Shown here: positions 18,156 to 27,505 of the stretch, one piece after another
Layout of the letters: every line of letters begins with the position of its first letter
How positions within the stretch are numbered: position 1 is the first letter of the stretch
NCBI RefSeq assembly: GCF_003385595.1
Contig: NZ_QNUE01000015.1
Location: 1-64,000, forward strand
Length of the DNA: 64,000 nt
Direction: 5' to 3'
From: Chryseobacterium flavum
GTDB lineage: Bacteria > Bacteroidota > Bacteroidia > Flavobacteriales > Weeksellaceae
The notes under the pieces: model-generated
What the model was told of the DNA's origin: nothing
Database searches by the model: none
The model's input: the letters and a program-made list of their open reading frames with translations, nothing else
Position numbers and translations under genes: made by a program

Positions 18156-21100
18156 ATGTCTAAAAACAAAAGAATTTTCGTAGAAAAAAGAGGAATTTTC
18201 GATGTTGAAAGTCCAAAAATTTTTGATGAAGTAAAAGCAGTTGTCCCGGCAGTTCAACATGTGAAAGTATACAATGTGTATGATATTTTCAATCTGAATG
18301 ACGGAGAATTTGAAAAAGTGGTGAACAACACTTTCGTAGACCCTGTTACTGATATTTTACACACAGAAAACCCTGCAAAGGCTATTCATTTCGGAATGGA
18401 ATTTTTGCCGGGACAGTATGATCAGAGAGCAGATTCTGCACAGCAGTGTATCGCTTTGCTGACTGAAAATGAAAAATCAAAAGTAAGAAGTGGTAAGCTG
18501 ATCGAATTTGAAGGAGTTTCCGAAGCAGATCTGGTTAAAATCAAAGACCTTCTGATCAACAAAGTGGAATCTCAGGAAAAAGACTTATCTATTCTGGATA
18601 TTCCAGCTGATGAAACACCGTCAAAAGTAATCATTCACGAAAACTTCATCAGTTTCAATGATGCTGAACTTGAAAATTTCTACAATAATCATGGGTTTGC
18701 ATTAGGATTGGATGACCTGAAATTCATTCAGGAATACTTTAAAACTGAAGAAAGAAACCCTACGGAAACAGAATTAAAAGTATTAGATACGTATTGGAGC
18801 GATCACTGTCGTCACACGACATTTGAAACGGAATTGTCAGACATTCAGTTTGAAGGTCAGTTCAAACACACACTGGAAACTATTTTCAATGATTATATCG
18901 AAAAAAGAAAATTCTTAGGCCGTGAGCTGAAACCGATTTCATTAATGGATCTGGCAACAGTATGCGGTAAATATTTCCATAAAACAGGGAATCTTGAAAA
19001 CCTTGTAATCTCTGACGAGATCAATGCATGTACCATACAGATCGAAGCAGAATACGATGGTAAAAAAGAACCCTGGTATTTATTATTCAAAAACGAAACG
19101 CACAACCACCCAACGGAAATTGAACCGTTTGGAGGAGCTTCCACTTGTTTGGGAGGAGCGATCAGAGATCCGTTGTCAGGACGATCTTTTGTATTCCAGG
19201 CGATGAGACTTACCGGAGCAGCAGATGTTTTAGAATCCGTAGATAAAACCTTACCTGGAAAGTTACCTCAGAAGACCATTACAAAACAGGCTGCCAACGG
19301 ATATTCATCTTACGGAAACCAGATCGGTCTTGCGACGACAATGGTTTCTGAAATCTATGACGAAGGATACAAAGCCAAGAGAATGGAAGTAGGTTTTGTT
19401 ACCGGAGCTGTTCCTGTAGATTGGGTAAGACGTGAAAAGCCTGCCAATGGTGATTCAATCATTATTTTAGGAGGAGCAACAGGCCGTGACGGAGTAGGAG
19501 GAGCAAGCGGAAGCTCAAAAGAACAGGACGAGACTTCTATCCACACGATGAGTTCTGAAGTTCAGAAAGGAAATGCTGTAGAAGAGCGTAAAATTCAGAG
19601 ATTATTCAGAAATCCTGAAGTAACGAAACTGATTAAAAAATCAAACGACTTCGGGGCAGGAGGTGTTTCTGTGGCGATCGGGGAAATTGCAGACTCTTTA
19701 GAGATAAACCTTGATGTATTGCCATTAAAATATGAAGGATTAAACGGAACCGAACTGGCTATCTCTGAATCTCAGGAAAGAATGGCTGTGGTAGTAGATC
19801 CTCAGGATAAAGAAAAATTCATCAGATTCTGTGAAGCTGAAAACATTGTTGCCGTAGAAGTGGCAAAAGTGACAGATTCCGGAAGAATGCAGATGTTCTG
19901 GAAAGGAGACAAAATTGTAGACCTTTCAAGAGCTTTCCTGGATACCAACGGATGTTCAAAATCCCAGGAAGTGAAAATCACGCACCTTGAAGAAGTAAGA
20001 GAAGAAACAAAAGCTTTCACAGCAGAAAATTTCCTGAACATCTTAAAAGATAAAAACGTAGCTTCCCAGAAAGGATTGCTTGAAATGTTCGACTCTTCAA
20101 TAGGGGCAACCACAGTAGCAATGCCTTTAGGAGGAAAATATCAGCAGACCCTGATGGAAGGAAGCGTGCAGGCCCTTCCGGTTTTAGGAGCAAAAGACGT
20201 TAAGACCGTTTCTTTGGCAAGCTGGGGATTTGATGCTGAAATCTCAAAGCAAAACTCATTATTAGGAGCTTCTTATGCCGTAGTAGAAAGTGTGGCGAAG
20301 ACCGTGGCAATGGGAGGTGACTATAAAAACATCAGACTAAGCTTCCAGGAATACTTTGAAAAATTAGGGCAGAATCCTGAAAAATGGGGCAAGCCTTTAG
20401 CTTCCCTTTTGGGAGCTTACGATGCACAGATCAAATTGGGTCTGGCAGCAATCGGAGGTAAGGACTCTATGAGTGGAACATATCAGGACCTTAACGTTCC
20501 GCCAACCCTGATCTCTTTTGCATGTGCGAACGGAGATAAACAAAATATCATTTCACCTGAACTGAAAAATGCAGGAAACAAACTGTATTTCTTTAATCAT
20601 ATTTCCCAGGAAAGCGGACTTCCGGATTACGAGGCTTTAAAACAAGTTTTTGAATTTATCTTCGAAAATATCAAAGCAGGAAAAATTGTTTCTGTGAAAA
20701 CAGTAAAAGAAGGGGGCCTTGCGGTAGCTTTGGCAAAAATGAGTTTCGGAAACAGATTAGGTGCTGAAATCAATGCTGATGAAAACGTGTTGTTGGCTAA
20801 AAATATCGGAAGCTTGATCATTGAAGCAAAAGAAGAATTAAGCTCTGTGGCTCTTGAGTTTATTGGAGAAGTAAAAGATTCAGGTATTGTAAAAATCAAT
20901 GGTCTTGAATTCAATATTACAGATCTTGTATCTGCCAATACAAACACATTTGAAAACCTTTTTCCAACGGTAGAAAAAGAAAAGATTACAATTGAAATTG
21001 ATGAAAAGTCAAACTCAATCCATCCGAGAAATATCATCATTAAAAAACACGGAATAGCACAGCCTAAAGTTTTTGCTCCGGTATTCCCGGGAACTAACTG

Positions 21101-21851
21101 TGAGTATGATACACTAAATGCATTCCGGAAAGAAGGAGCTGTAGTAAGCAGTTTACCTTTAATCAATATCAATCATCAGTTATTGGATGAAAGTATTGAT
21201 GCCTGGGTAGAAGAGATCAGAACTTCCCAGATTCTGGCATTTTCCGGAGGCTTCTCTGCGGGGGATGAGCCGGATGGTTCTGCAAAATTCATCGTAAACG
21301 TTCTGAAAAACGAGAAAATGAAAAATGCAGTTCATGAATTGTTAGACAGAGACGGTATGATCATCGGGATCTGTAACGGATTCCAGGCGCTTGTGAAGTC
21401 AGGGCTGTTGCCTTACGGAAGAATTAAGGATCTGGATGAAAACTCTCCAACATTAGCCCATAACGCGATCAGAAGACACATTTCCCAAATGGTAACGGTA
21501 AAAGTGGTGAATGACGAAAGCCCGTGGTTAAAAGGAATGAAAGACCAGACTTTCACCATCCCGATCTCCCATGGAGAAGGACGTTTCATGGCTTCAGAAG
21601 AAGAAATCAAAAAGCTGTATGAAAACGGACAAATTGCTACACAATACATCGATTTTAACGGAAACATTGCTCACGGGATGCCGTTCAACCCTAATAACTC
21701 ATTATTCGGAATCGAAGGAATTACAAGTCCATGCGGTAAGATCTACGGAAGAATGGGACACCCGGAACGATTTGCTGAAGGTCTCATGAGAAATATACCA
21801 ACTGCGAATTATCACAACATATTCAAAAACGGTGTTGAATACTTCAAGTAA
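18156..21851 (+). CDS. purL: Phosphoribosylformylglycinamidine synthase (single-chain PurL)
   Basis: This 1231-aa enzyme converts FGAR, ATP and glutamine to FGAM, the fourth step of purine synthesis. It is the large fused type: an N-terminal PurS-like part, FGAM synthetase domains (DHCRHTTFETEL near residue 213, FKNETHNHPTEIEPFGGAST near 310) and a C-terminal class I glutamine amidotransferase. The latter has nucleophile Cys in IGICNGFQAL near residue 1073 and partners in ISHGEGRF and HPERFAEG. Length fits the single-chain form. With purB upstream this is a local purine pair, separated by two secreted-protein genes. Confidence 0.96.
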   Translation: MSKNKRIFVEKRGIFDVESPKIFDEVKAVVPAVQHVKVYNVYDIFNLNDGEFEKVVNNTFVDPVTDILHTENPAKAIHFGMEFLPGQYDQRADSAQQCIALLTENEKSKVRSGKLIEFEGVSEADLVKIKDLLINKVESQEKDLSILDIPADETPSKVIIHENFISFNDAELENFYNNHGFALGLDDLKFIQEYFKTEERNPTETELKVLDTYWSDHCRHTTFETELSDIQFEGQFKHTLETIFNDYIEKRKFLGRELKPISLMDLATVCGKYFHKTGNLENLVISDEINACTIQIEAEYDGKKEPWYLLFKNETHNHPTEIEPFGGASTCLGGAIRDPLSGRSFVFQAMRLTGAADVLESVDKTLPGKLPQKTITKQAANGYSSYGNQIGLATTMVSEIYDEGYKAKRMEVGFVTGAVPVDWVRREKPANGDSIIILGGATGRDGVGGASGSSKEQDETSIHTMSSEVQKGNAVEERKIQRLFRNPEVTKLIKKSNDFGAGGVSVAIGEIADSLEINLDVLPLKYEGLNGTELAISESQERMAVVVDPQDKEKFIRFCEAENIVAVEVAKVTDSGRMQMFWKGDKIVDLSRAFLDTNGCSKSQEVKITHLEEVREETKAFTAENFLNILKDKNVASQKGLLEMFDSSIGATTVAMPLGGKYQQTLMEGSVQALPVLGAKDVKTVSLASWGFDAEISKQNSLLGASYAVVESVAKTVAMGGDYKNIRLSFQEYFEKLGQNPEKWGKPLASLLGAYDAQIKLGLAAIGGKDSMSGTYQDLNVPPTLISFACANGDKQNIISPELKNAGNKLYFFNHISQESGLPDYEALKQVFEFIFENIKAGKIVSVKTVKEGGLAVALAKMSFGNRLGAEINADENVLLAKNIGSLIIEAKEELSSVALEFIGEVKDSGIVKINGLEFNITDLVSANTNTFENLFPTVEKEKITIEIDEKSNSIHPRNIIIKKHGIAQPKVFAPVFPGTNCEYDTLNAFRKEGAVVSSLPLININHQLLDESIDAWVEEIRTSQILAFSGGFSAGDEPDGSAKFIVNVLKNEKMKNAVHELLDRDGMIIGICNGFQALVKSGLLPYGRIKDLDENSPTLAHNAIRRHISQMVTVKVVNDESPWLKGMKDQTFTIPISHGEGRFMASEEEIKKLYENGQIATQYIDFNGNIAHGMPFNPNNSLFGIEGITSPCGKIYGRMGHPERFAEGLMRNIPTANYHNIFKNGVEYFK

Positions 21852-21864
21852 CAATAAAAGAAAA

Positions 21865-22251
21865 ATGATCGTCATCAATGGCGGTCATTTTTCGTCTTTA
21901 GCCGGTTTTTACAAAGAAATTTCCAAAATACTGATGAAAGATGCAGATTGGAAAGTGGGGACATTGGATGGCTTTGATGACATTCTCTACGGTGGTTTCG
22001 GGGTATTCGGAAATAAAGAAGAAATTGAAATCATCTGGAAAGAATCACGGAAGTCAAAAGAAGATTTAGGCTCTAATGCTACCCGTGAATTTTATGAAAA
22101 TAAGATCAGGCAGGGAAAACCTTTCAACATACAATTGATTCAGCAGAAATTGGATGAATTAAAGGAAGGAAAGGGGCAGACGCTTTTTGAAATTCTGGTA
22201 GACATTATAGAGTCCCACCCACATATTATGTTAAGGCTGGAAGATAATTAA
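21865..22251 (+). CDS. Barstar-like ribonuclease inhibitor family protein
   Basis: This 128-aa protein fits the barstar family: an N-terminal strand (MIVINGGHFSSLAGFYKEIS), then WKVGTLDGFDDILYGGFG, where barstar has its nuclease-binding helix and acidic residues. Barstar inhibits barnase-type RNases by blocking the active site. No cognate RNase is adjacent. The ATG at 21865 is 13 nt after purL; a GTG at 21832 would overlap purL and adds poorly conserved residues, so the shorter start is preferred. Confidence 0.75.
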   Translation: MIVINGGHFSSLAGFYKEISKILMKDADWKVGTLDGFDDILYGGFGVFGNKEEIEIIWKESRKSKEDLGSNATREFYENKIRQGKPFNIQLIQQKLDELKEGKGQTLFEILVDIIESHPHIMLRLEDN

Positions 22252-22284
22252 TGAGTTATGAGTATGAGTTATGAGTTATGAATG
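22251..22284 (+). repeat. Short tandem repeat of ATGAGTT
   Basis: Four nearly identical units (ATGAGTT, ATGAGT, ATGAGTT, ATGAGTT) lie directly after the barstar-like gene, overlapping the last base of its stop codon. Copy number may vary between strains. Confidence 0.7.
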
Positions 22285-22475
22285 TTTTTTTTGAAACAAT
22301 ATATTTCCCGGTTAGCTTCATCAGATCAACTTGCTGATTCTCTCTTTGCCTTGTTTAATCTGTAATTTTACATAGTTGACTTATGATCAATCATACAATT
22401 GAAGGATGATTATTACTTACGAATAGTTTTTTCTTAATATTTTTACTCAGATAAACAGGAAGCAACAAGTATTAA

Positions 22476-23105
22476 ATGAAAAAAATTATTTACGGGCTGT
22501 TCTTCGGTGACAGCATTACTTACGGGGAGTATGACGGAGTTTTTGGAGGCTGGGTAGATATCCTGAAAAGATACGCCTTACAGAAATTTCATGAAGGAAA
22601 TGGAGATGAGCTGATTCTATTTAATCTGGGAATCGGTGGGGAAACAACAGAAGGATTACTGAAAAGAATTCCTTACGAACTGGAAGCCAGAAATTCTCCT
22701 GATGGAAACATTGTTTTTTTAAGCTATGGAGCCAATGATCTCGCCATAAAAGACGGGGTACAGATTGTAGATCCAGAGAAATTTAGAAATAATATTAAGG
22801 CGGCCATCAGCTGTGCCAGACAATTTTCCAATGAAATTTATCTTGTGAGTATTCTTCCTTTTTCTGAAAAGGTAAACGGAGTAGTGGTAAGTTCAGGGAA
22901 GCTGAGAACAAATGGAGAAGTGCTTGCCTACAACCAGATCCTTAAAGATATTGCTGCAGAGCATTCGCTCGGATATATTGATTTTTATTCTGCGTTCTTG
23001 GAAGACAAGGAGATTTTATTGTCCGCAGACGGCGTACACCCCAATGAAAAGGGTTATGGAATGATGGCTGAAATAGCTATACCAATCATCGAAAAATATG
23101 TATAA
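22476..23105 (+). CDS. SGNH/GDSL-family hydrolase
   Basis: This 209-aa protein has the block I motif FFGDSITYG with nucleophile Ser13, block II Gly in NLGIGGETTEG, block III SYGANDL and block V DGVHPNEKGY with the Asp/His pair near residues 187-190. Such enzymes are esterases, lipases or acetylhydrolases; the substrate cannot be inferred. No signal peptide is evident, so it is probably cytosolic. Its end overlaps the next gene's first ATG. Confidence 0.85.
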   Translation: MKKIIYGLFFGDSITYGEYDGVFGGWVDILKRYALQKFHEGNGDELILFNLGIGGETTEGLLKRIPYELEARNSPDGNIVFLSYGANDLAIKDGVQIVDPEKFRNNIKAAISCARQFSNEIYLVSILPFSEKVNGVVVSSGKLRTNGEVLAYNQILKDIAAEHSLGYIDFYSAFLEDKEILLSADGVHPNEKGYGMMAEIAIPIIEKYV

Positions 23106-23448
23106 AATGGCTTATTTATTTTCTTACGGAACCCTGCAGAAAGAACAGGTGCAACTTGAAACTTTCGGGAGACTTTTAGAGGGAGAAAAAGATACTTTAT
23201 CAGGGTATAAATTCCATATGCTTGAAATTACAGATTCTGAAGTACTAAGGAAAAGCGGGCAGAAATACCATCCGGTACTGGAATTTTCAGGGAATGACAA
23301 TGATCAGGTAGAAGGGGTGCTTTTTGAGGTTACAGAAACGGAAATTCTTCAGGCAGACGAATATGAAGTAGACGATTATAAAAGAATTGAAACAGTTTTT
23401 AAATCCGGAAGGAAAGGATTTATTTATGTAGGAAAATGTTCCGGATAA
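23098..23448 (+). CDS. Gamma-glutamylcyclotransferase (AIG2/GGACT)-like protein
   Basis: This 116-aa protein has the family start AYLFSYGTLQ, with the nucleotide-binding-like YGTL loop, and the later acidic region LQADEYEVDDYKRI containing the expected catalytic Glu. The family forms 5-oxoproline from gamma-glutamyl compounds; the exact substrate is unknown. ATG 23098 overlaps the hydrolase gene by 8 nt; ATG 23107 (MAYLFSYG) is an equally good start. The overlap indicates co-translation. Confidence 0.8.
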   Translation: MYKMAYLFSYGTLQKEQVQLETFGRLLEGEKDTLSGYKFHMLEITDSEVLRKSGQKYHPVLEFSGNDNDQVEGVLFEVTETEILQADEYEVDDYKRIETVFKSGRKGFIYVGKCSG

Positions 23449-23510
23449 ATAGAGATGCTGTTTTGGCCAACCAGGACTTCAAGTATTTAACTATTCAGAA
23501 AGATATATTA

Positions 23511-23537
23511 AAAAAGCGGTCTCCGGATCGTTTTTTT
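23511..23537 (+). terminator. Probable terminator after the cyclotransferase gene
   Basis: A short GC-rich hairpin (GCGGTC/GGATCG with a wobble pair) flanked by A-run and T7. Confidence 0.5.
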
Positions 23538-23591
23538 ATTGAATCGCTCACCAGAATTTTAAATGATTTCATGAGGACATTTTTTAACTCC

Positions 23592-23607
23592 TGACATACT
23601 CTTGTCA
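23592..23607 (+). promoter_or_regulatory. Inverted repeat, candidate operator upstream of the GyrI-like gene
   Basis: TGACA and TGTCA are separated by 6 nt, shortly before the -7 element TATCTTTG at 23619-23626. It may bind the regulator of this gene. Confidence 0.45.
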
Positions 23608-23618
23608 TGAGCTGTCCC

Positions 23619-23626
23619 TATCTTTG
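23619..23626 (+). promoter_or_regulatory. Promoter -7 element of the GyrI-like gene
   Basis: TATCTTTG fits TAnnTTTG, 24 nt before the ATG. Confidence 0.55.
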
Positions 23627-23649
23627 TTCCATAACAAAAAAATCAGAAA

Positions 23650-24108
23650 ATGAAGAATGTAAAAGTGGAACCTTTTAAGATAATCGGTATCTCGGTAAGA
23701 ACTACTAATGAGAATGGACAGGCAGCCAGAGATATTCCGGCACTTTGGGAAAAAATGACAAATGAAAATATAGCGGATCTGATCCCGGATAAAACAGAGC
23801 ATACCATCTATTCCATGTATACGGATTATGAAAAAGACCATACCAGGCCCTATACTACAGTTCTTGGCTGTAAAGTGGAAAATCTCGACAATATTCCTGA
23901 AGGAATGGAAGGTTATTCTTTTGACGGAGGTAACTATATGAAATTTACAGTCAGGGGAGACCTTTCAAAAGGGTTGGTCATTAATCAGTGGATAAAAATA
24001 TGGGAAATGGACCTGGGAAGAATATTTACTGCTGATTTTGAAATCTATGGTGAAAAAGCCCAGAATCCTGCAGATGCAGAAGTAGATATCTTAATTGCTG
24101 TAAAATAA
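23650..24108 (+). CDS. GyrI-like / AraC effector-binding domain protein
   Basis: This 152-aa protein is a stand-alone effector-binding domain (the SHS2-like fold of GyrI and Rob/BmrR ligand domains). It has a first strand FKIIGISVRT, IPALWEKM, and YTTVLGCKVENLDNIPEGME leading to the YMKFTVRG strand and the C-terminal INQWIKIWEMD helix. Such proteins bind small hydrophobic or cationic compounds. There is no DNA-binding domain. It has its own promoter and operator-like repeat and ends convergently with dgkA. Confidence 0.8.
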   Translation: MKNVKVEPFKIIGISVRTTNENGQAARDIPALWEKMTNENIADLIPDKTEHTIYSMYTDYEKDHTRPYTTVLGCKVENLDNIPEGMEGYSFDGGNYMKFTVRGDLSKGLVINQWIKIWEMDLGRIFTADFEIYGEKAQNPADAEVDILIAVK

Positions 24109-24168
24109 GACCGGTAGTTGGATTTGCGGGTATTTCCGGCTGGATTAAAGAAAATTGTTGCCGGATTA

Positions 24169-24525
24169 TTAATTAAAGATATAGTTCCAGTATACAATGA
24201 TTCCAACAATCACTGATGCTATTGCGGTCAGGAGCACTCCTCCCGCAGCAATATCCTTAATAAAGCCAATTCTTTTGTCGAAATCAGGCTGAATGATATC
24301 ACAGATCTTTTCAATGGCAGTATTGAAAATTTCAGCACTTAGAACGGCAAATGAAACGATGAGAATAAAAATAGCATCTGTGGAGGACAGCTTCAGATAA
24401 AAAATCAGAAATAGATTGACAAAGAATGCCAGAAGTTCAATCTGGAAATTCCTTTCTGCCCTGATCATTAAAAATACCCCATGGAAAGCATTCAGAAAAC
24501 TTTTATGAACAGGAGGTTTTTTCAT
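24169..24525 (-). CDS. dgkA: Diacylglycerol/undecaprenol kinase family protein
   Basis: This 118-aa integral membrane protein has three hydrophobic helices, the amphipathic N-terminal segment FHGVFLMIRAERNFQIELLA and the family signature EIFNTAIEKICDII with the catalytic Glu residues, followed by KDIAAGGVLL. In bacteria without glycerolipid recycling it usually phosphorylates undecaprenol. Length is typical. A minus-strand TATCTTTG lies 17 nt upstream of the ATG. Confidence 0.88.
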   Translation of the reverse strand: MKKPPVHKSFLNAFHGVFLMIRAERNFQIELLAFFVNLFLIFYLKLSSTDAIFILIVSFAVLSAEIFNTAIEKICDIIQPDFDKRIGFIKDIAAGGVLLTAIASVIVGIIVYWNYIFN

Positions 24526-24542
24526 GACCGTTATTTTTTTGA

Positions 24543-24550
24543 CAAAGATA
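24543..24550 (-). promoter_or_regulatory. dgkA promoter, -7 element
   Basis: Minus strand reads TATCTTTG, matching TAnnTTTG, just upstream of the dgkA start. Confidence 0.55.
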
Positions 24551-24762
24551 GGATTTGTATTTTGATTGTTGCAGATTATCCTTTATATTTGGATAGATAT
24601 TAATGATGAAAAATTGTGGCGGGAAGTTTTACTTTACTGTTTTCAGGGTATAGCTTTTTCAGGAATTTGGAACTCCGGACAAAATATCATTTCTGGGAAC
24701 CGGTCGATGATGTTTGTTAAAAACTCCTCAAGATTATTTTTTTCTTTGTTATATCTATTTAT

Positions 24763-24770
24763 TATATTTG
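24763..24770 (+). promoter_or_regulatory. dnaN promoter, -7 element
   Basis: TATATTTG fits the consensus, 21 nt before the dnaN ATG; no well-spaced -33 element. Confidence 0.55.
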
Positions 24771-24791
24771 TAGAAACTTATTTTTAAATCT

Positions 24792-25922
24792 ATGAAATTT
24801 ATTATTTCAAGTGGTGAACTGCAGAAGGCTTTGCAAACTGTAAGTGGCGTAATATCAAGTTCTCAATCGAGACCTATTTTAGAAAACTATCTTTTTGAAC
24901 TAGACGGAAATAATGTTACCATTACAGCATCTGATGGCGAGACAACTCTTGTTACTTCTTTAGACGTTAAGTCTGATGATACAGGTAAATTTGCTGTTCC
25001 TGCTAAAATTTTTCAGGATTTTATCAAGACCTACGGCGAACAGCCTTTAACATTTGCCGTTAAGGACAATGCTGAAGGAACCGGAAGCCAGCTTGAGATT
25101 TTAGATGAAAAAGATAACTTTGCAGTAGCACTGGACAATGCGGATGATTATCCTGAATTGCCGGAATTTGATGCTTCTCAAAGTGTGGTAATGCCGGCGG
25201 GAGTACTATCTGAAGCCCTGACCAATACCTTATTCGCAACAAGTAATGATTCTCTTCGTCCGGTAATGACAGGAGTTCTGTTCCAGTTTGGGGAAAATGA
25301 AACCAATTTCGTTTCTACAGACTCACACAGGCTGGTTGTGTATAAAAGAACAGACCTGATGAATGCCGAACCTATGGAATTTATCATGCCTAAAAAACCT
25401 TTGAACATTTTCAAAAATATTCTGGCAAGTTCTAATGAAGACGTTAAAATTGACTTCAATGAAAACATGGCCAAATTTACTTTTGATAAGCATATCTGGA
25501 TCTGCAGACTGATTGACGGGAAATATCCGAACTATACAGCGGTAATTCCAAAAGAAAACCCGAATGTATTAACGATTAACAGAAACCTTCTGTTAGGAGC
25601 GATCAAAAGAGCATCTATCATGTCCAATAAATCTACCAATCAGGTAAGATTCAAGCTTTCAGGAAATATTCTTCATCTTCATGCAGAAGATACTGAATAC
25701 GCAAATAAAGCAGATATGCAGATTCCTTGTGATTATAACGGAGAGGATATCAATATAGGATTCAGCTCCAAGTTTTTAACTGAGATGCTGACGATCCTTG
25801 GCTCCGATGATGTCACAATGAAAATGTCACAACCCAACAGACCTGGTATCATTGAACCTCTTGATGGTCTGGAAGAAAACGAAAATATCTTAATGCTATC
25901 AATGCCGGTAATCGGATTGTAA
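24792..25922 (+). CDS. dnaN: DNA polymerase III subunit beta (sliding clamp)
   Basis: This 376-aa protein has the three-domain clamp layout: MKFIISSGELQKALQTVSGV at the N-terminus, LEISDGETT-like ITASDGETTLVTSL near residue 40, RPVMTGVLF and STDSHRLVVYKR in the second domain, and the C-terminal ILMLSMPVIGL that forms the clamp loader/polymerase-binding pocket. It encircles DNA as a dimer and tethers polymerase III. Length is typical. It is not next to dnaA here and has its own promoter and terminator. Confidence 0.97.
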   Translation: MKFIISSGELQKALQTVSGVISSSQSRPILENYLFELDGNNVTITASDGETTLVTSLDVKSDDTGKFAVPAKIFQDFIKTYGEQPLTFAVKDNAEGTGSQLEILDEKDNFAVALDNADDYPELPEFDASQSVVMPAGVLSEALTNTLFATSNDSLRPVMTGVLFQFGENETNFVSTDSHRLVVYKRTDLMNAEPMEFIMPKKPLNIFKNILASSNEDVKIDFNENMAKFTFDKHIWICRLIDGKYPNYTAVIPKENPNVLTINRNLLLGAIKRASIMSNKSTNQVRFKLSGNILHLHAEDTEYANKADMQIPCDYNGEDINIGFSSKFLTEMLTILGSDDVTMKMSQPNRPGIIEPLDGLEENENILMLSMPVIGL

Positions 25923-25941
25923 GAGATTAGAATAAAAGATA

Positions 25942-25970
25942 AATAAAAGCCGGAATTTCCGGCTTTTATT
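25942..25970 (+). terminator. dnaN terminator
   Basis: Perfect 12-bp stem AATAAAAGCCGG/CCGGCTTTTATT with a 5-nt loop. Confidence 0.85.
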
Positions 25971-26000
25971 CGTTGGAAGCATCACTCTTTAAAACCATCT

Positions 26001-26831
26001 ATGGAAACAGAAATACAATCATATCAGACAGCTGGCTTTCCATCAGAATTTCAGACTGAAAACTATAGCGTTGTGCTATGGAAGGGAACGGGGGTTTTCT
26101 CTGTAGATGAGATCAATTATTCATATAAAGGCTATAATATATTATTCCTGTCCCCTTATCAGAAACTGAAACTGGTCTCTGAAGCTGATGAAAAGGTAAA
26201 CATTCTTTTGTTTCATGGGGATTATTACTGCATAGAATATCACAAAGAGGAAGTAGCCTGCAATGGTTTTCTTTTTAACAATATTTATCTGAATCCGGGG
26301 ATCGGACTGACCAGAGAAGATTATGGCTATATCCTTGAAATATTTGCCCGTATCAAACAAGAGAATACTGAAAACCATCATTTTTCAAAGTCGATCATTA
26401 AAACTTACATACAGCTTATTCTGGCCATAGGCAGTAAACAGAAAAGCAACAGTACTAATGAACGGGGAATAGTAGAAAAGCTGCCTGTAAAAAATGCAGT
26501 GGAATTTCAGAAACTGCTTGAGCTGCATTTTAAAAATGAAAAAGAACTCACATTTTACAGTGATAAATTAAATATCACGAATAATACCCTGAGTAAGGCG
26601 GTGAAAAAAGAATTTGGCAAGACTCCTACCCGGCTTATCAATGAAAGGATCATTCTGGAGTCCAAAAAGCTTCTTCATCTGACATATCGTTCTGTTAAGG
26701 AAATTGCCTCAGAACTTGGATTTACTGACGAATTCTATTTCAGCAGATATTTTAAAAAATCGGTAGGATGTTCTCCTAAAAATTACCGCGAAAAGGTTGG
26801 GATCTCCATTGTGGCAAAAATGTCCATGTAA
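26001..26831 (+). CDS. AraC-family transcriptional regulator
   Basis: This 276-aa protein has an N-terminal cupin-like sensor region (about residues 1-150) and a C-terminal AraC DNA-binding domain (about 175-270). The latter contains helix-turn-helix segments ITNNTLSKAVKKEFG and VKEIASELGFTDEFYFSRYF followed by KKSVGCSPKNYR. It lies 62 nt before the promoter-driven DUF417 gene on the same strand, so that gene is a plausible target. The effector is unknown. Confidence 0.9.
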   Translation: METEIQSYQTAGFPSEFQTENYSVVLWKGTGVFSVDEINYSYKGYNILFLSPYQKLKLVSEADEKVNILLFHGDYYCIEYHKEEVACNGFLFNNIYLNPGIGLTREDYGYILEIFARIKQENTENHHFSKSIIKTYIQLILAIGSKQKSNSTNERGIVEKLPVKNAVEFQKLLELHFKNEKELTFYSDKLNITNNTLSKAVKKEFGKTPTRLINERIILESKKLLHLTYRSVKEIASELGFTDEFYFSRYFKKSVGCSPKNYREKVGISIVAKMSM

Positions 26832-26870
26832 TGTCCTGAAATATCTATTCTCAGGCTGTATGTGTCTGAA

Positions 26871-26878
26871 TATTTTTG
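26871..26878 (+). promoter_or_regulatory. Promoter -7 element of the DUF417 gene
   Basis: TATTTTTG lies 15 nt before ATG 26894, supporting that start over an in-frame TTG at 26876, which falls inside the promoter. Confidence 0.55.
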
Positions 26879-26893
26879 TATAAAAGAAATTAT

Positions 26894-27505
26894 ATGCAAA
26901 ACAACAGATTATACGGTTATGTATTAAAATCAGATACCTGGTTTGTAAACTTCCTCAGAATTTCAATATTCATTGTGATGGCCTGGATTGGCGGCCTTAA
27001 AGCATTCCAGTATGAAGCGGACGGAATTGTTCCTTTTGTAGCAAACAGCCCGCTGATGAGCTTTTTTTATAAAAATGCGGGAAATAAAGTCACGAATGAA
27101 GAGAGCAAAACTGTTCCGGAGTATACACTGTATAAAAATCCGGAAGGAAAGATGATACAAAAGAATATTGACTGGCACATCCGGAACGGGACCTATGTAT
27201 TTTCTTATGGTTTGGGAACAATGATTGTTATGATTGGAGTTTTAGTCCTTTTGGGAATCTGGTCGCCAAAAGCAGGAGCTGCCGGAGGAGCGTTGACCTT
27301 CCTGATGTCTCTTGTAACCTTGTCATTCCTGATCACAACACCGGAAGTCTACGTTCCTGATCTGGGGGGTGACCTTCCCACACCTCATTATGGCTTTCCA
27401 TATCTGTCCGGAGCCGGACGATTGGTGTTAAAAGATATTATTATGATGGGCGGAGGATTGGTGTTATTTTCTGACAGCTTGAAAAAACTTATTAAACCTC
27501 TGTAG
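26894..27505 (+). CDS. DUF417 (YkgB/RclC) family inner-membrane protein
   Basis: This 203-aa protein has four hydrophobic helices and the family features ISIFIVMAWIGGLKAFQYEA and GIVPFVANSPLMSF near the N-terminus, ending with a GRLVLKDIIMMGGGLVLFS helix. E. coli RclC belongs to this family and responds to reactive chlorine, but no function is established here. A ~40-residue soluble insert (residues 58-95) separates helices one and two. The preceding AraC gene may regulate it. Confidence 0.85.
   Translation: MQNNRLYGYVLKSDTWFVNFLRISIFIVMAWIGGLKAFQYEADGIVPFVANSPLMSFFYKNAGNKVTNEESKTVPEYTLYKNPEGKMIQKNIDWHIRNGTYVFSYGLGTMIVMIGVLVLLGIWSPKAGAAGGALTFLMSLVTLSFLITTPEVYVPDLGGDLPTPHYGFPYLSGAGRLVLKDIIMMGGGLVLFSDSLKKLIKPL

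Noticed and set aside
20627..21172. A 181-codon open frame on the minus strand inside purL
   Set aside because: It is antisense to a fully supported enzyme, shows no domain or start signal and has odd composition (Ser/Phe-rich).
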